From positions 1-64,000 of the forward strand of contig NW_013651724.1 of assembly GCF_000499385.1 (NCBI RefSeq): 64,000 nt of DNA, in the 5' to 3' direction. Origin of the DNA: Eimeria necatrix (lineage: Eukaryota; Apicomplexa; Conoidasida; Eucoccidiorida; Eimeriidae). Numbering within the stretch: the first letter of the stretch is position 1; every line of letters starts with the position of its first letter. Of the stretch, positions 32,108 to 45,065 are shown piece by piece. The notes beneath the pieces were generated by a model, which did no database searches, was not told the origin of the DNA, and saw nothing but the letters and a program-made list of their open reading frames with translations. The translations under genes and the position numbers were made by a program.

Positions 32108-33470
32108 ATGAGAGATATTCAGGATGTAGACGGGAATGCCCAACTGCTCGAGGATGGCAAGGCAGTCTCAGAAAGCGCCGCCCCTTCCAGCACCTTAGTC
32201 GCGAAGGAGGCAGGCGCCCGTCGCAGGCACATGCGCAAAGCTCAGCGCCTGTTAGTGTTCAATGTAGGTCTAGGCATCCTTCTGGGCTTATGTGCCGCGT
32301 CCTTTTGCATAAAGTACGTTGCAGCTTCCCCGCAGCACCCAGTTAGCACTATACGAAGCGTTTCACGGCCGCGGAACTTCCAGCGAGTCACTTGGTGCGG
32401 CTGGAGAGACTGCTGTTTTTTTGTCTCTGCTCAACATTATTGCAGGCCTGGCTTCGGGTATCCTTGGATGCCACACCGCCTCCAGCGAGTTCTACTTCTC
32501 CTGTTTGCGTGGGAGCTGCTGCTGTTTTTTGTCGCCCCTCCAGTTTGCTTGCTGTGGAGGCTGGCCTCCGCAACTGGCTCGGACCAAAGTACGGCAAGTG
32601 CAGACTAGGCTCTTGGCGTAAATCAAAATTAACTGTTTTACTGGCGTCTACGTGGCTTCCCACGTTCTGCAGAACAAGATAGTGGAGTTACTCGCTCGTG
32701 CGCTGTGCTTGATGCTCCGCAGGATCAGATAAGCAGCGTGATTCAGTGTGCGTCCTTCTCTTGGCTGTTTGCGAGTTTGGCTGCGGGGTCTGCGCGTCAG
32801 CAATGAGCGCGTTCAGTATCTACACTGGAAAAATACTTCTTGCGCAGGATGCCACGAATGGCTTCATTACACTGCTTTCTTTCGGGATGGGGGCTTGTCT
32901 TCCCTTTTCGCTCTTTGGAAACCCAAAATTCCGCAACGCGAAGAAGATCAACAGTCGAGCGGCCCGGTAAGGCCGGAGGAAAAGGGCTGGGAAGGGGCCA
33001 GGTCCTGAGCCCACGTTGACACAATAGTTCGCCACAGTCAAAACGCAGGCAAACGAAGGGCCCCACACTGAAAATTGGAAAAACGCGTGATTTAGGAAGT
33101 TGCCGAACCTAGTATCCATCTGAGAAGAACTTAGTACTTGTGGATGTTCCAATTTAGGCTTGAGGCAGAACTCTGCGTGACGGGAGCGATACTAAATATG
33201 ATACTGGCTCTCTCCGCAGCGCTGGCACTTGCACAATCAAGCCTCCCAGGAAAGAAGCTATCGGTGAGTACGGAAATGTGATTGGTCGAAGACCAAAGAG
33301 CCGCAATCGCCGGATGCCACCTATAGCGCTATACAGCATCTTCACTTCAGATGGACCTGCCAAAGTAAGACGTAGATCGCTCGCTGCCGCCCTGCTTTGA
33401 GTATTTCCGTGCTTACAGGTGCTCGGAGCAGCAGAGTATCCGGTCATGTTTGTTGGGGCCTTACTTTTAG
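32108..33470 (+). CDS. small four-span membrane protein, multi-exon, function unknown
   Basis: My preferred model has exons 32108-32263, 32325-32508, 32723-32966, 33158-33263, 33351-33364 and 33419-33470, all in consistent phase, giving 251 residues. After a charged N-terminus come hydrophobic segments AVFLSLLNIIAGLASGILG, VCVLLLAVCEFGCGVCASAM, GFITLLSFGMGACLPFSLFG and LCVTGAILNMILALSAALAL, so a tetraspan topology. Donors GTAGGT, GTAAGG, GTGAGT and GTAAGA and acceptors TTGCAG, TTTAG, CTTCAG and TTACAG are good; the weakest donor is the second (C|GTGGGA). Exon five is only 14 nt. The first intron is uncertain: reading through it (32264-32324) adds another hydrophobic stretch (LGILLGLCAASFCIK) before the frame must still change. 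I do not recognise the family. Confidence 0.62.
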
Positions 33471-33921
33471 TGAAATCTCTTGCTCATTTCACGAGGGAGC
33501 TCCTGCACCACCGGAAAGCAGCATCTGGAGCAAGCATGCACCCAGAGCATTAGCTTCATGAGTGGGCAAATATGGTTTTCACACCGTGGGCCCCCACCAA
33601 CAGATGGGTTGGTTGCCACAGAACAGACAGAATCTGATCCGTGGGGCAATTGTGAAACTCCACAAAAGTAAACGTACCGTCATTCCGTGCTTATGGTAAC
33701 TGCTGTTAATCTAGAACTCCAGAGATGTCTCTGGGTGCCTCCAGCATTGTGTTGCCGTAACGTGTTTCAGTGCAACACAGTTGATCAAAGACAGCAACTT
33801 TTAAGTCAAAGCAAGTCGTGTCCTGCGAATACGCTGATAGATACACTCGGCAACTCTATCAGGGGCGAGAGTACCTCCCTCCATCAGTGCCGTTAAAACA
33901 ATCAAAGTTTCGAAGCTCAAA
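33471..33921. other. convergent intergenic region
   Basis: This 450-bp interval separates the 3' ends of two convergent genes (the four-span protein on plus, PHAX on minus). It should contain both polyadenylation regions. No coding signal is seen. Confidence 0.6.
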
Positions 33922-35159
33922 TCACGCTTCATCAATAGGTCGTAGTTCGGCAGCGTCAAGCTCCCCCGGTTCAAGCTCATCGCATTCAGGCGGCTCTGTA
34001 GGGTGCTGGATTGCAGTCGAGACACTGTTCTCCAGCTTTTCGCGTGGACGTACGGACACCTTCGCAGCTTTTTGGCTGCGGATTCTTTGCCGTTTGAGCC
34101 TCCTTTGCTCTCTATTTTGCTCGTCCCATATGAATCGCTTGTCCTCACGCGGAATCCTGGGATGGATCAGACACACTGTGCTTCCCAGATATGGAACTGA
34201 CTCCAGCAAGCTGAGAGGGCCCTTTCTCACGAATGCTACAAAAATTTATCAGTAGTGAACTAGCACTTGCGGGATCTGAAGTCCAAAACTGAGGGCAGCG
34301 GAGGGATAATAGCGACACAGGTGCAGATTTGCAGCGCGAGAGAGCTGTCAATGTTCACCTATCTTGAAGAAGACGCAAGAAGACACCACCTGGTGTACGA
34401 CGGCGTCCCTCCTTGGTCAACATTCCCCCCATCGCTTCAATTTTCTGGCGAACACAGTTCACAGCGAAAGCGTAAACGATACGCACGAGCAAACAAATCA
34501 CGCCCGCGGCAAAAATCCAGCGTATACGATCATGATCGTGTGCCTTCGATCTTAAATAAGGCTAAGACTACACACCAGTTCGTGGAATCACTTACTAATG
34601 TCTCCTCAAGTAGTCCTACGCACTCGGCAACGCCTCGGCGGTGGATGGCACGCTCAAGCAAAGCAGTGTTCTTTTCCTTAAGTAACGAACACAGCTGTAC
34701 AAGGCAGTCAATTTCGGACTCGCTGTGAAGCAGCTGTCGCACACCATTTAAGATCTCCGCTCGCAGCTCAGCTTCCACAGCGCCATCATCACTTGGCCCA
34801 TGTGCGCCTTCGTCAAAATCGCCGACTCTTCGCACAGGATAACCACGATGGCACTCAGCAGTGGTACCCACATGCTGCACCGGGCCACCGTCAGCAGCTC
34901 TCTGACCTAATAGGCGATTATTTTCGAGTACTTCTCGCGTTCCCTTTCTACCATTTGCTGCCGTCCCGGGGAATTCCAACTGGTACGAGTCGTCCCCTGA
35001 GCCGTCATAATCGCCAAAGGAACGCTTCACGCCCCTTTGATATACGTAATCGTCAGCCGTTATTATTGCCTCTCTCGCTGGTAAGTATTGTGCGTTTCCA
35101 ATGAGGACTCGCGACCGCCTTGTCACTGAGTGCGGAGGTCTCAAACCACGCTGATGCAT
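33922..35159 (-). CDS. PHAX: PHAX-type RNA export adaptor (RNA_GG_bind domain)
   Basis: Three exons, 35159-34596, 34444-34359 and 34156-33922, join in phase (TTA|GTAAGT, AG|GTGAAC donors), giving 294 residues. The decisive motif is in the middle exon: IEAMGGMLTKEGRRRTPGGVF, followed by LRLLQDRIPREDKRFIW. It matches the PHAX family's Gly-Gly RNA-binding signature (...RRRTPGGVF..LL). The helical segment before it (IDCLVQLCSLLKEKN, GVAECVGLLEETL) corresponds to the usual N-terminal half of that domain. PHAX links the cap-binding complex and CRM1 for export of snRNA precursors, and also binds snoRNAs in the nucleus. The N-terminal ~120 residues are low-complexity with basic segments, and the C-terminus is a basic then acidic tail (KRQRIRSQKAAK, DELEPGELDAAE). 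The start ATG 35159 is the first in the open frame. Confidence 0.9.
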
Positions 35160-35968
35160 CCCTCCAGGGACAATTCCAACGGGGTTGAAAATCTACAAAG
35201 TTACCCGGCTTGCCCGCTGGTTCGTTTCTGTTCGCGAAATGCCACAGTATTTGCTGCACGCAACAACGTTCACGCATGCACTGACGCGAGGGCAGCGCTG
35301 CGCATCGTAAGAGTCATCAGACTTTAACTCGATGATCAGAAATGAACCGCGGAAGCATAGAGAAGCATGCTTTTTCCTAAATACTAAGGGTCAAGATATT
35401 CTGTCTATGGCTTTGGTCTGGCAGCATGTGTCAGTGAGGGGCTGGCTGAGGCTGGCTACACAGCACGCAAGTTACTTCATCGCAAGTTACAGTGAGATTC
35501 CTTGCTTTTTTTTGCTTAGTGTGTATTTAACCGTATCATATAATCTAGTGATTTGTAGAGTCTACCCATAGCTCAGAATGATGGCTGGCGTTTGTCTCAT
35601 GCTTCCCCATAACCTCGCCGCATGCGCTGGCCAGAAGTTCAGTTCAATCTTAAAACAAAACCTAGTAATTAGCAGTGCAGCGTAATAGCACTGTGGTTGA
35701 GCCCCAACTTAATGATGCTACTGTGCACCACATAACTAAACCTCCAGTGTCCACAGTTTATTGCGTACGGCATAAGGGACACGGGAGGTCTGCAATTGAA
35801 AACTGGAGGCTGATTGATGCGTTGCCCTTGGTGGTGCAGACACTAAGCTTTGAGGGCAGTTACTCTGCTGGGCTGTATATTAAGACGCTAAGGGGCCCAA
35901 CTCACCGCTAGATGCAGCGCAGGTAATACAGGATGGCTACCGTGGGTTTTTGAGGGAGAGTAGCTGGC
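35160..35968. other. upstream flank of PHAX, no gene seen
   Basis: No open frame with coding character or splice context. It should contain the PHAX promoter. Confidence 0.5.
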
Positions 35969-36698
35969 CTAAGCCAGTGCCAAAACTATCAAGGGAAAAC
36001 TGAGTGGAGGATGGCGACCTTGACAAGGCGGTTTAAGAAGAGGCTTTGGTAGCTCTACTGTGCCCCATGAGGACCAAATGCAACAGCGCACTTGATCAGA
36101 ACCATCTTGGACATTTTCCCATCCTTGAACGCAGATCTCACAGAGACTTTCATGTGGGGCTTCCAACAGCGATAGCGACATCCACTCAACGGGAAACGTC
36201 TCTAGCGTTGATTTAAAAGATCCGGAATTTCGAAAGGGGACCGAAATGGAACTAAGTCGTCTCTGGCAAGCCTGATACCTTAACGAGTACACAATCCTCG
36301 TTGGTTACATACAGGGACACTTACATCCCCAAATCCCTTGTCCGGTTGCTGAGCCTTTAGAGTTAAGCCACATTTCTAGTTGTGTCTCCTTAAAATTCCA
36401 TATCTAGTTTGCGTCATGAGTGCATATACTTTCATTTATATAGCCTCCAAGCCCACTTCCGTGTTCCACTGTTGAAGCATCGGTACACAAACCCTCGATT
36501 CGGTAGCTCACTTCGCACCGCGAGCATCTGCTCAGCCTCCCCTTGCCTCTTGCTCATGCTTGCCTTTTCCGCAGCCTCAAGAAGTTTGTGTTTCCGTGAC
36601 TCCTGCTTGTCCCCGGGGTGTCGTGCACCCCAGAGCTTTTCTCTAGCTAGGCGAAAATCGACCTTAGAAGGAGGCAGTCCCCTGACGTACCGTGGCAT
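35969..36698 (-). CDS. hypothetical protein, possibly two exons
   Basis: A true ATG at 36698 opens a 88-codon minus-strand frame with convincing protein-like composition (VDFRLAREKLWGARHPGDK, HKLLEAAEKASMSKRQGEA), then a possible donor (A|GTGAGC near 36507, or TTT|GTGTAC slightly later). Downstream on the same strand a stop-free segment of about 100 codons (36292-35969, containing SGSFKSTLETFPVEWMSL) follows a GCTTGCCAG acceptor at about 36272. The second donor gives a phase-0 join; the better donor does not. I do not recognise the product. It could be a small mitochondrial or ribosome-associated protein, which is a guess from the basic helical start only. Confidence 0.35.
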
Positions 36699-38509
36699 AT
36701 CAAGTCAAACTTTTGGTGTGAATAAAAGTATGAATTATGGAGGGGCTCATGCAATCCAGAAACCACCGTCCCCTGTAGTACGCAAAGCCGCGCAAAGCCG
36801 GGATTGGATTCTTCATGGAGTTCTGTTGCTGACTAATTTGTATATAAGATCCCTCACAAACGTAATGGACACTTGAACAGGATAGCAGCTCGTGTGTTGA
36901 GGAATCCCCAGTTTCCTCAACATACCGAAAATAGAACTGGGCCCGCTCACAAGGCCGGACCTCTCACAGAGCACAGACTCCTCGCTAGGTTCAGGGCACC
37001 AGTCAGCCCCAAAGCCAGAGTTTCGCTGCAGAGTGTGCACGATTTAGCCACTCAAAGAGCTGTGTTCCTTTACATAAACTGCAGGATGCTAATTCGTTTG
37101 TTTTGCTTTCGTTTTATATGACCTTCGTAGGCCAAGTTCGTGCTTCTTTGTACTGCGTAAGACTACTTGTGCAGTTCCAAGAAGTGGTGCAAACACCTGT
37201 ACACACGCAAGTGTGTCAACACAACGCATACCAGCTGTGCAAACTGCCAAGGTTTACAACTTTGGGTCGTGGTATAACATGCACTTGTGCTACTGACATG
37301 CAGAATCATTTGGCGTGCCCTATCTTTACCTTGTTTCTGTCGTCCTTTTCCATTTTCATTGCCATATTCGTGGCCATTTATTTATACCAGTAGCTGCTTC
37401 GGGCTGAATGAAGAAGCCCGAAGCACTACATGCCGGCGCACGAAGAAGTGGCTGTTAAACCACTCAAAATGCGACAGGATGATTGCTATGTAGCATGAAC
37501 TGCAAGCTACATCTGCGCATGCGCGCGATAACGTAGCATAAGTGCCATGATCTCACCGGGTAGGAAACACATCATCTTTGTTTCCTTCAACGCATTAATA
37601 GCATGTTGTTCACAATCTTTTCAGCACAAGGAGCATGAATGGTAGGGTACAGCGCCTGCTTCTGCTGGCCTATTCTAAAGGTCCCCGGCTGCAGGCCACG
37701 CCCGAGCTTGGTACGTTGCTCTTTGCAGTAAAAAGCACAGCCCTGAGGGCATTGTGTGCCAAACAACTAGTTTCCTCCCCAGGATAGTGCACCATATCCT
37801 AGCTAAGATAGTTCTTCCTAGGACAGGTTGCATGTGTTACCCTTCTTGCTTCAGAGCTTCAGCAACGAACGGTAAACTATCGCAGGCCCAGTGGGATTCT
37901 CCTCTTATTTCTGCTCACGTGGAGTGTTGTGACCGGGCAAATGCAGCCTATCCGTGAAAAAATGGAGCTGGTGAGGGACGCACGTCATTGAAGCCCTGAC
38001 GACGTAGCGATCTATCAGCTAACTACTACCTCCGGCAATGCTGTTTGGGCGTGGAATTCTCTGGACTCATTGTTTATCAATTCGTGAATAAGTGCGTCTC
38101 ACGTTATGAAATGAGACGAAAAAATGAGACCGTCCGAAGTGAAACAAGAGATCGGATCCGTGTCCCAGTGTAATATATGCAAGCAAGGGCCGAAACTTTT
38201 AGCGGAGCCTAATCAAAAAGAATTTTTAAAGTTACTTTTTCGCATTCGTGAGTTTTGCTCGGCTTTATAATGTATAATGGCTGTTTTTGTTTGGGGCTGG
38301 GTAGCAGAAGGGCCCCACATTTTTGCTGGTCTGAGTGGTGATTGCCCATCCTCTAGTGCAGCATTGTTCCGGAATGTTTCAGAAGCCTTACTTCCATATG
38401 AATATGAACAGGGGACTTGAAAATATAATGACTTCAACGGCTAGCAGCCACATCAGTTGCAGGCGTTTCGAGCCTCTGGCTCCTTCGTTCAACCTCCAGT
38501 CCCCAAGCA
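36699..38509. other. intergenic stretch, no gene seen
   Basis: About 1.8 kb between a minus-strand hypothetical gene and the start of the NOM1-type gene, probably a shared divergent promoter region. Only short frames without motifs are present. A GT/CA-rich patch lies at about 37190-37220. Confidence 0.5.
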
Positions 38510-41500
38510 ATGCGGAGCACAATGCTGCGCGGACCAAGCGTCCGTACAAAATCATTTCGTAAGGTTCAGAAATCCACACGACTCCCTTCTGCTCTTCTGA
38601 GGGAGATGGAAGACCTTGAGGGCGATGATGCAGTCTCCGACACTGCTGAAGCATCGAATGGTAAGCTTCTGGGGGGGCAGTTTGTGTTTACCGGGCTGCC
38701 AAAGCCATGCCTGCACTGGAGCACGAAGTGCGGAAATGATCAGCGGCAAACACTTTTGTCGTTTTCATCAATTTGAAACCTTCAGGAGAGGAACATGATC
38801 AGCGAAGATGCGAACAGCTAGCCCAGCAACGCCAGTTGCCAAGGAAGGAACGCAGAAAACTGCTGCGCGTGCAGCAGCAGCTCCAAAAACGGGATCATCA
38901 GGGGCTCAGGAAACAGAAGCGTCTGCAGCGCAAATTCAATGCTGTAAATCCTCAAGAATTTGAAAGGGATGGGAATAACAGGGCCTCTGCTAGGCAGGAC
39001 TCCGGCGTGGCATGGGATGCTACTCTATCTGATACTACAAAGATGAATAGCTCCGGTGCTTCATATGAAGCCTGCCGGCTGCCCTTGCGTAGTGGGAGTA
39101 CCGACGCAGCAGTGACAGCTCCGAAGAATTTGAAACAAAAGCAACAGCAAGAGCGGGAGAACGACGCATTGCATCATGAGCTGCAGATGCTCGAAGCGCG
39201 ACTGGGCATTAACAACAAAAAGGGGTGCAAGAAATCATCCAACGCAAATGCCAAGTTGAGAAGGGAGCTGGAAGCAGATGGATTTGACCTGGAGCTACAG
39301 GATATTCTGGACAACATCTTGGTGCGACACGTGTGGCTCTAGGAAGTCACCGCTGCTTCGCTGCTGCGAATCCTGCAGCGTTGATCCGCGTTTTACTCGA
39401 TGCTTCTTATATTGAGCTTGTTTGAAGACTGTTCGCGATTGCAGAGTTAACGCTCGGGGCTTTTTCAGTATCTTTTGTTCGCAGGACTCTGGCAGAAGTG
39501 GAGCTAAGGACTTAAGAGAAATAGACTGTAAGCTTTTGGTACATTGACGTGAGAGGATCTCAGTGAACTGTAGTTAGGACACAGCCCTCACGGTGAAATA
39601 TCATCGAATATTAATAGTTGAATACCTGAAGGCGCTCGCTTGGCTTTGTCTGCTGCAAGAAACGCACAAAGTCAAGGCCTAGATAGCGTGAAAAGTCTCA
39701 GACGTGCAATGCAGCCTTCCAAATATATGAAAGCTGTACACAGGATTCATGCCGCCGTGTTTTCTTTTGCCATTCCCACAGCCAACGAACCTGGCAAAGA
39801 ACGTGTGTCCGGGGAGTCGGACGAACCACGGAAATACGGTGATGAATTTGAGAGGAGTGGATTGCCAGTCGGTGGCGAAAGTATCAGCGCCTTGGCTGAA
39901 GCATTTAATGGGGAAAAGTTGCATGGAGGCTGCGACCCGCTGCATGAGGAGCTGCAACTTTATGAAAAGCTGCTGGGTGTAAGCCAGAGCGGCTCCAGTA
40001 AGAATGACGGGATCCGAGAGAAGAAAAGGAGGAAGCTTAGAGAAGAGCTAAAACAGGACGGCTTTGACCTGGAGCTGCAAGATATGCTGGACAGTATCCT
40101 AGTGCGCTTCAAAATGCCCAGTATCAACCTGCAGCCGTCAGCCCAAAGGCTCCTCTTATGTGTTCGTGAAGTGGCGCCTCTTTTAGGAGTGAGAGCCGAT
40201 TTCTGCTTACAGCAGCTGCATTGCGGCTTGAAGTGTCGTCCTGCAGGGCATGAGGGGACGGATGAGCACGGCGGGCTTTGAATATAAAGGCGCAGCTGGT
40301 AAGTTCGCAGAGTATAAGGCAGAATTGGGCGCCACAAACGCAAAAGGAAACTGTTACATTGCTGGCGCTGCATTCAAAAGCAAGAGGTGACGGGTTTACT
40401 TTATTTCGTTGTAAGACCTCGAACGTGAGCTGCACATATACTCCCGCTGCCATTATGTTGAGTTGCCGCACAGATGGAGGAACTCCTGTTGGACTTGATG
40501 CAGAATCTGAGCCCGTGTCGGTGGAGGACAGTGACTCAGATAAAGCAACTGTATGTGTTCCTTTTATATCGAACAGCTCACCTGTTGTGAGCAAGTTAGC
40601 TTGCTACCAAGCAGAAACTGGTCCCAATAGGGACACCGGGATAAAGCAAAGTGGGATTATTTCCAAGGCGACTGCGGCCCCTCTCCGCCGCAGACTTGCT
40701 GAGGGAGTGGACGCCATCCCGAGTGTGTATCTAGAGGCCGTTAGGGTTGGAGTTGTACGAGCAATAAAACGAGTCTCTGAAGACAACGTGAATACAGTTC
40801 TCCGACAGCTGCTGCGTGTCTTACGCTGCAGCGCCGCTGAAGTGAGGATTGGTCTGCTAGAGCTTAGGGCTATGGGTTTGTAGTGGAATTTCCTTTTTTT
40901 TCATCGTAGTGGCAGTTTCGACAAAGATTGAATGCGAAATTCAAGGCATGGCCTTCTTTGTATCGCAGCTTCAGCGGGGATATGAGAGCAAGGAACAGGC
41001 AGATGAGGCACTGCATGCTCACAATATATCTGTGAGGGAGATCTTATGCGACCGGCTAACTCAGTCATGCTTAGAAGGACGCAGCTCAGACGCTCCAATG
41101 ATTGCCATCAAAGCAGCTCTTTGCTGCGCTTTAAGCAAAATGTGGGATATTGAGGTACGCGGAGGGCAAGGATTACATTTCTCTGTCTAGCCTTTCAACT
41201 AAATATATTGCTCCCGGGACTGTTGTGCGTAGGATTTATCTGTGAAGTGTTGGGATCGACAGAATTATGGATTCTGCACGTGCATTCAGCTGTGCCGAAA
41301 CTTTTTGATGGACTTGGCTGGTTGTTTCCTGACCCACTTCTGGAGGGCATTGTTACAACAGAAGAAAAGCCAGAAGGCCTTTACGGCAGACACCTCGTTC
41401 CAGAGAAGTCGCCATGCGCTTGTCGGAATTTGCTGTCTGTATGACTTCGGTTTTGTCTCCCCGAGAATGCTTGTCGAGCTCATATTCAAGATCACAGGAT

Positions 41501-43796
41501 TGCAGGAAGACTCCAAGCCACCTCTTCAGCGGAATAACGGAACGCCCGACTTTCGGGTGGAACTGGTACTTCTGCTTCTACGATTGGAGGGTGGGAAACT
41601 GCACCAAGATGACCCTTCGCTTTTTTCTAGCACATGGAAAAAACTCCATGGTATTGTACAGCAATATGGAGATGATTTTAGGTTGCATTTGGAGGGGCAG
41701 CACTTTTCGTTGCCGGAGCAGAGTATTGCTGGAGCGGGTGAGAAAGATTGTTTGGTCCCCCACGCAAGCCAGTAGTGAATTTGTTCAGTGAAATTCGGCG
41801 GCTTATGGCTCTGCGGCCAAGTCATTTGCGATGCCTGTCACAAGAGTTACAGGACTGTAAAGATAACAAACAGGATGAGGCATTGATGCATATCAAGGCA
41901 TCGCAGCATGCCATGAAGTGAGGAGTCACAGTAGCGGTACAAGGTCGATAGACTCTGTGGCCCATTAATTCGTAAGACAAAACGTAATAGGCTCCGTCGA
42001 GTGGCCTCGCTTAAATTAAAAGATTTCTTTGCGCCCCCAGTAGCCCCTGAAGCTCGCTTATTCTGCGTAATTTAACTTATGCAGGCGCTGGCTGAGCAGC
42101 AGCTCAGTCTTTGGACCCAGCTTCCTCTCTACAGAGTACCGAATAGACGGATCTTGGGGAGAGCTGCAGCAAGGGCAGCGACCAGAAATGGTCACACAAT
42201 CCGCAGTTGCTGCTCACCTTCACCATCATAAGCGGACAGAAATCTCTGAGAGCATTCCAGTTGCACGCTCAATTGGCTCCCCAGCAATCCATATGCAAGA
42301 GAAAGCAGCGCTTTTAAGGTATGAAAAACGTGGAAGGCATGCGTAGGAATTATACTGCACAATACGCGTTATCGTTGACCCTGCAGCCGTAGTTTCACGG
42401 GCAAATGTCTCTAGTGCAGCAAGATGCCACCTGCCTCCACAGTACTGAAGTGTGGCCTTGGTTGTCTTCTTTCGAAGGTTCAATACGGAGCTTCAGCAGA
42501 GTATTTTCAAGTGTCTAATGATGGCCAACAGCCCAGATGCTGCCCTCCAATTGCTTCAGAGAACTGGACATTTGTCGTTGAAGAAAACCACTGTGCGTGC
42601 TGTATTAGCTGGAGCATCGAATAAAGCACACAAATAAGAACGAGATAGTTTTTTTAAAAAGGTATCAGCGAGACAGCTCGGCGTTGATGTCACGGTAGGA
42701 GCGTTCGGAGTCTACCGCGCTACCGTCGCAGGGCTTCATCTATGGTGTGTTCGCAGATAACGCAAACCGTTGCCGTTGTGATGCAATGCTGCTTGCAAGA
42801 AAAACTTTACAATCCGTTCTATGGAATAGTGCTCTCGCGCCTCTGTGGCGTCTGTGGCTGCCAAGCCGCTTCAACTAATAGCAACGTTGTATGCCGGTGC
42901 TTCCTTATCCATGGGAAGGCCGCGGCTCGCTACTGCCGCACCACACAGAGAGGTGTGGCGGCTCAAGCTTCAGCTGCCCACGGGTTCTCTGTAAGGCGGC
43001 TACTCAACCTGGCGAAGCTTACTGCATTCTTGGTCAGCCTTTTCTATGAGCCGAAGTTGCGGTTGGTTGGATCAATTACGCCGATCGCGGCCCCTGTCTT
43101 TCATCACAGTGCATGACACGGTTTTAAGTCGCCTGTTTGATTCCGGTATCGAACAGCTTTCCCATATTCAGGACGCCTAATGTGCTTGTGCTGTCGCGTG
43201 GCAGATTCGACTGCATGTTGCGGATCTACGCATTGTCCGTTTCTTGAATTTTGGCGCAGTAGGAAAAGAGGGACCTGGGGGTCTCTCAGGGAGGCTAGGA
43301 ATATTTCTCCGAGAGGTATTTCACTACGACTGCCCGGGGCGCTGCAGCTACGCACCACGAAACTCAAGCATTTCGTGACATGGGCCTTGGACCTTTTGCA
43401 TTTGGATGCATTCCAAAGTTTAAAGACAGGTGACACTTCTTTTCTCATTAGGCCAGCGTGCAACCGCCGTGTTGCGTATGTTGTTCCCGTGGGTTGTTCT
43501 TTCCGCAGATTTGCATTGAACTGCTCTGTTGTCCTACAGCAGCGTCCACCCCTTTGCCAGCGCAAGATGACTGGAAAGAACGCGCTGTGGCCCGCTTTAA
43601 GTGCCTTGGATCAATGAGCGACATCTGTGAGGCACTGGCGACGCTGTTACAGGACGTCGTTCTGCCGGACGTAGAGGCACGCGATGGCGACGATGTGAAT
43701 TCCACCAGAAATAGCAGCTCTGGAAGGGTTTTGAATGCCTCAGTAGTCAAATCAGCAATACGAACTCTGCTGAAGCACCGGCGGCCGGGGACGTGA
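38510..43796 (+). CDS. NOM1: NOM1/SGD1-type nucleolar MIF4G-MA3 protein
   Basis: Multi-exon plus-strand gene. Approximate exons: 38510-38660, 38786-39332, 39744-40120, 40474-40870, 40915-41155, 41240-41740, 41780-41920, 42080-42320, 42475-42640, 42742-43070, 43330-43430 and 43508-43796; only the first four and the last are reasonably placed. The N-terminus is basic and Gln/Lys-rich. Next comes the short NOM1 motif LG..DG..LLD in two copies. The MIF4G region shows AIKRVSEDNVNTVLRQLL, AALCCALSKMWDIEV and CCLYDFGFVSPRMLVELIF; the MA3 region shows RFNTELQQSIFKCLMMAN, then MQCCLQEKLYNPFYGIVLSRL, which closely matches human NOM1 'DCCLQEKTYNPFYAFLASKF'. Family role: nucleolar scaffold that recruits an RNA helicase for small-subunit rRNA processing. 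The duplication of the N-terminal motif is unusual. Confidence 0.85.
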
Positions 43797-45065
43797 AACA
43801 AGTATGTTACAGTTGCTGTACGTGAACTTCGAGACACGCGACAGAGGATTTGCCTCACGGCATTCCAGCGTATGCAGCGCTGGTGGCATAAGTTTGCTCA
43901 ATAGGCGCCTTGAGTAGTGCCAGTTGCGGCAGATAGGCGGACGAGCGGGTCTCAGCAACAGGCTGACATGTAGCGACAGCCCTCTGACCGCCCGAACAGA
44001 CTGACTCTTCTCAAAGCCCGTAAATATGTGCGATTCCATTAAAGGCGTTTTGCTCGAAAATGTTGTAACGGATCAGTGTGATGGGTCCTTTAACAATAGG
44101 AGTTGAAGCAGCACTTGCATTGCACTATGTGGAGCACACTCATGCAGCCCAAACATGGGACCAAATACAGCCTCCTTAGCCAAACAGTGCCTCAATGCCT
44201 GCGGCAGCTTCGAAGAAATCGCCGAAAATGTCGTACTTATTCACATAAGAGACAGTTGCCTTTTCACTAGATTTCAGCGTCCCATATTCGGTGCCGAAGG
44301 AGAACCTCAACCTGCAAAGCATCTGTTGAGTAGCGCAGTTAACCATCAGGCCGCATGCGGGAAGTGCTCTTCAGATGCACACGCCGCTTGCACGAATGCA
44401 ACAACCGTGCATAGTAATCACATCATCGCTCCGCGTAGGTGGTGAATGTTAGTTACTTCATGAGTTCAAACGAACTGTAGTCACACCCGCACGAATGCGA
44501 TGCCTCCTACGCTACATTGACAGGCCGTCCATTAGGAGCTCTGCCATGTAGCATGGAATTCGTGTCCGCCGCAGTTGCACTTCCGTTGGGTCAGGTTAAA
44601 TTCAACATGCATAATTTTTGCAGGCATCTTCGTCACATAGCACCTTTCGCGTTGCTGTTCCCCTTGGGGCTTCTATGTGCCGGGTGTTCGTACTTGTGCC
44701 TTGTGATGATCTCACTTTAAAGCGGTGTAAGGCGCTTGTACGCGCTGGTGAACCGTGTCTCATGTGGATGCCAGACAAGATGCTACGACTCCACAATGCA
44801 TCGCCACAAGAAAACGTGAGAAAGTAGTTAGTGTTCAGCTTGCTCGTTTTGTCTACTTGAGGCTTAAGGGCAAGAGTCTCACATGCCCCCAGAAAATGAA
44901 AAGCTTGTGCGTGACGGCAGGATCAGGAAGGACATCAATTCAGTGCGCTGGATCGTGTGCCGGTTTCCATGCTGCGGCGCACCATACCCTTGGGCTATAA
45001 ACTGTCTCGAAGACGAGAGTCAGCCGCAGCGTAACAACCGCAGTACAAGATCGCACGGATGATTT
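43797..45065. other. convergent intergenic region
   Basis: About 1.3 kb between the stop codons of the plus-strand NOM1-type gene and the minus-strand COG1-like gene. Short frames only, so probably 3' untranslated regions and spacer. Confidence 0.5.
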
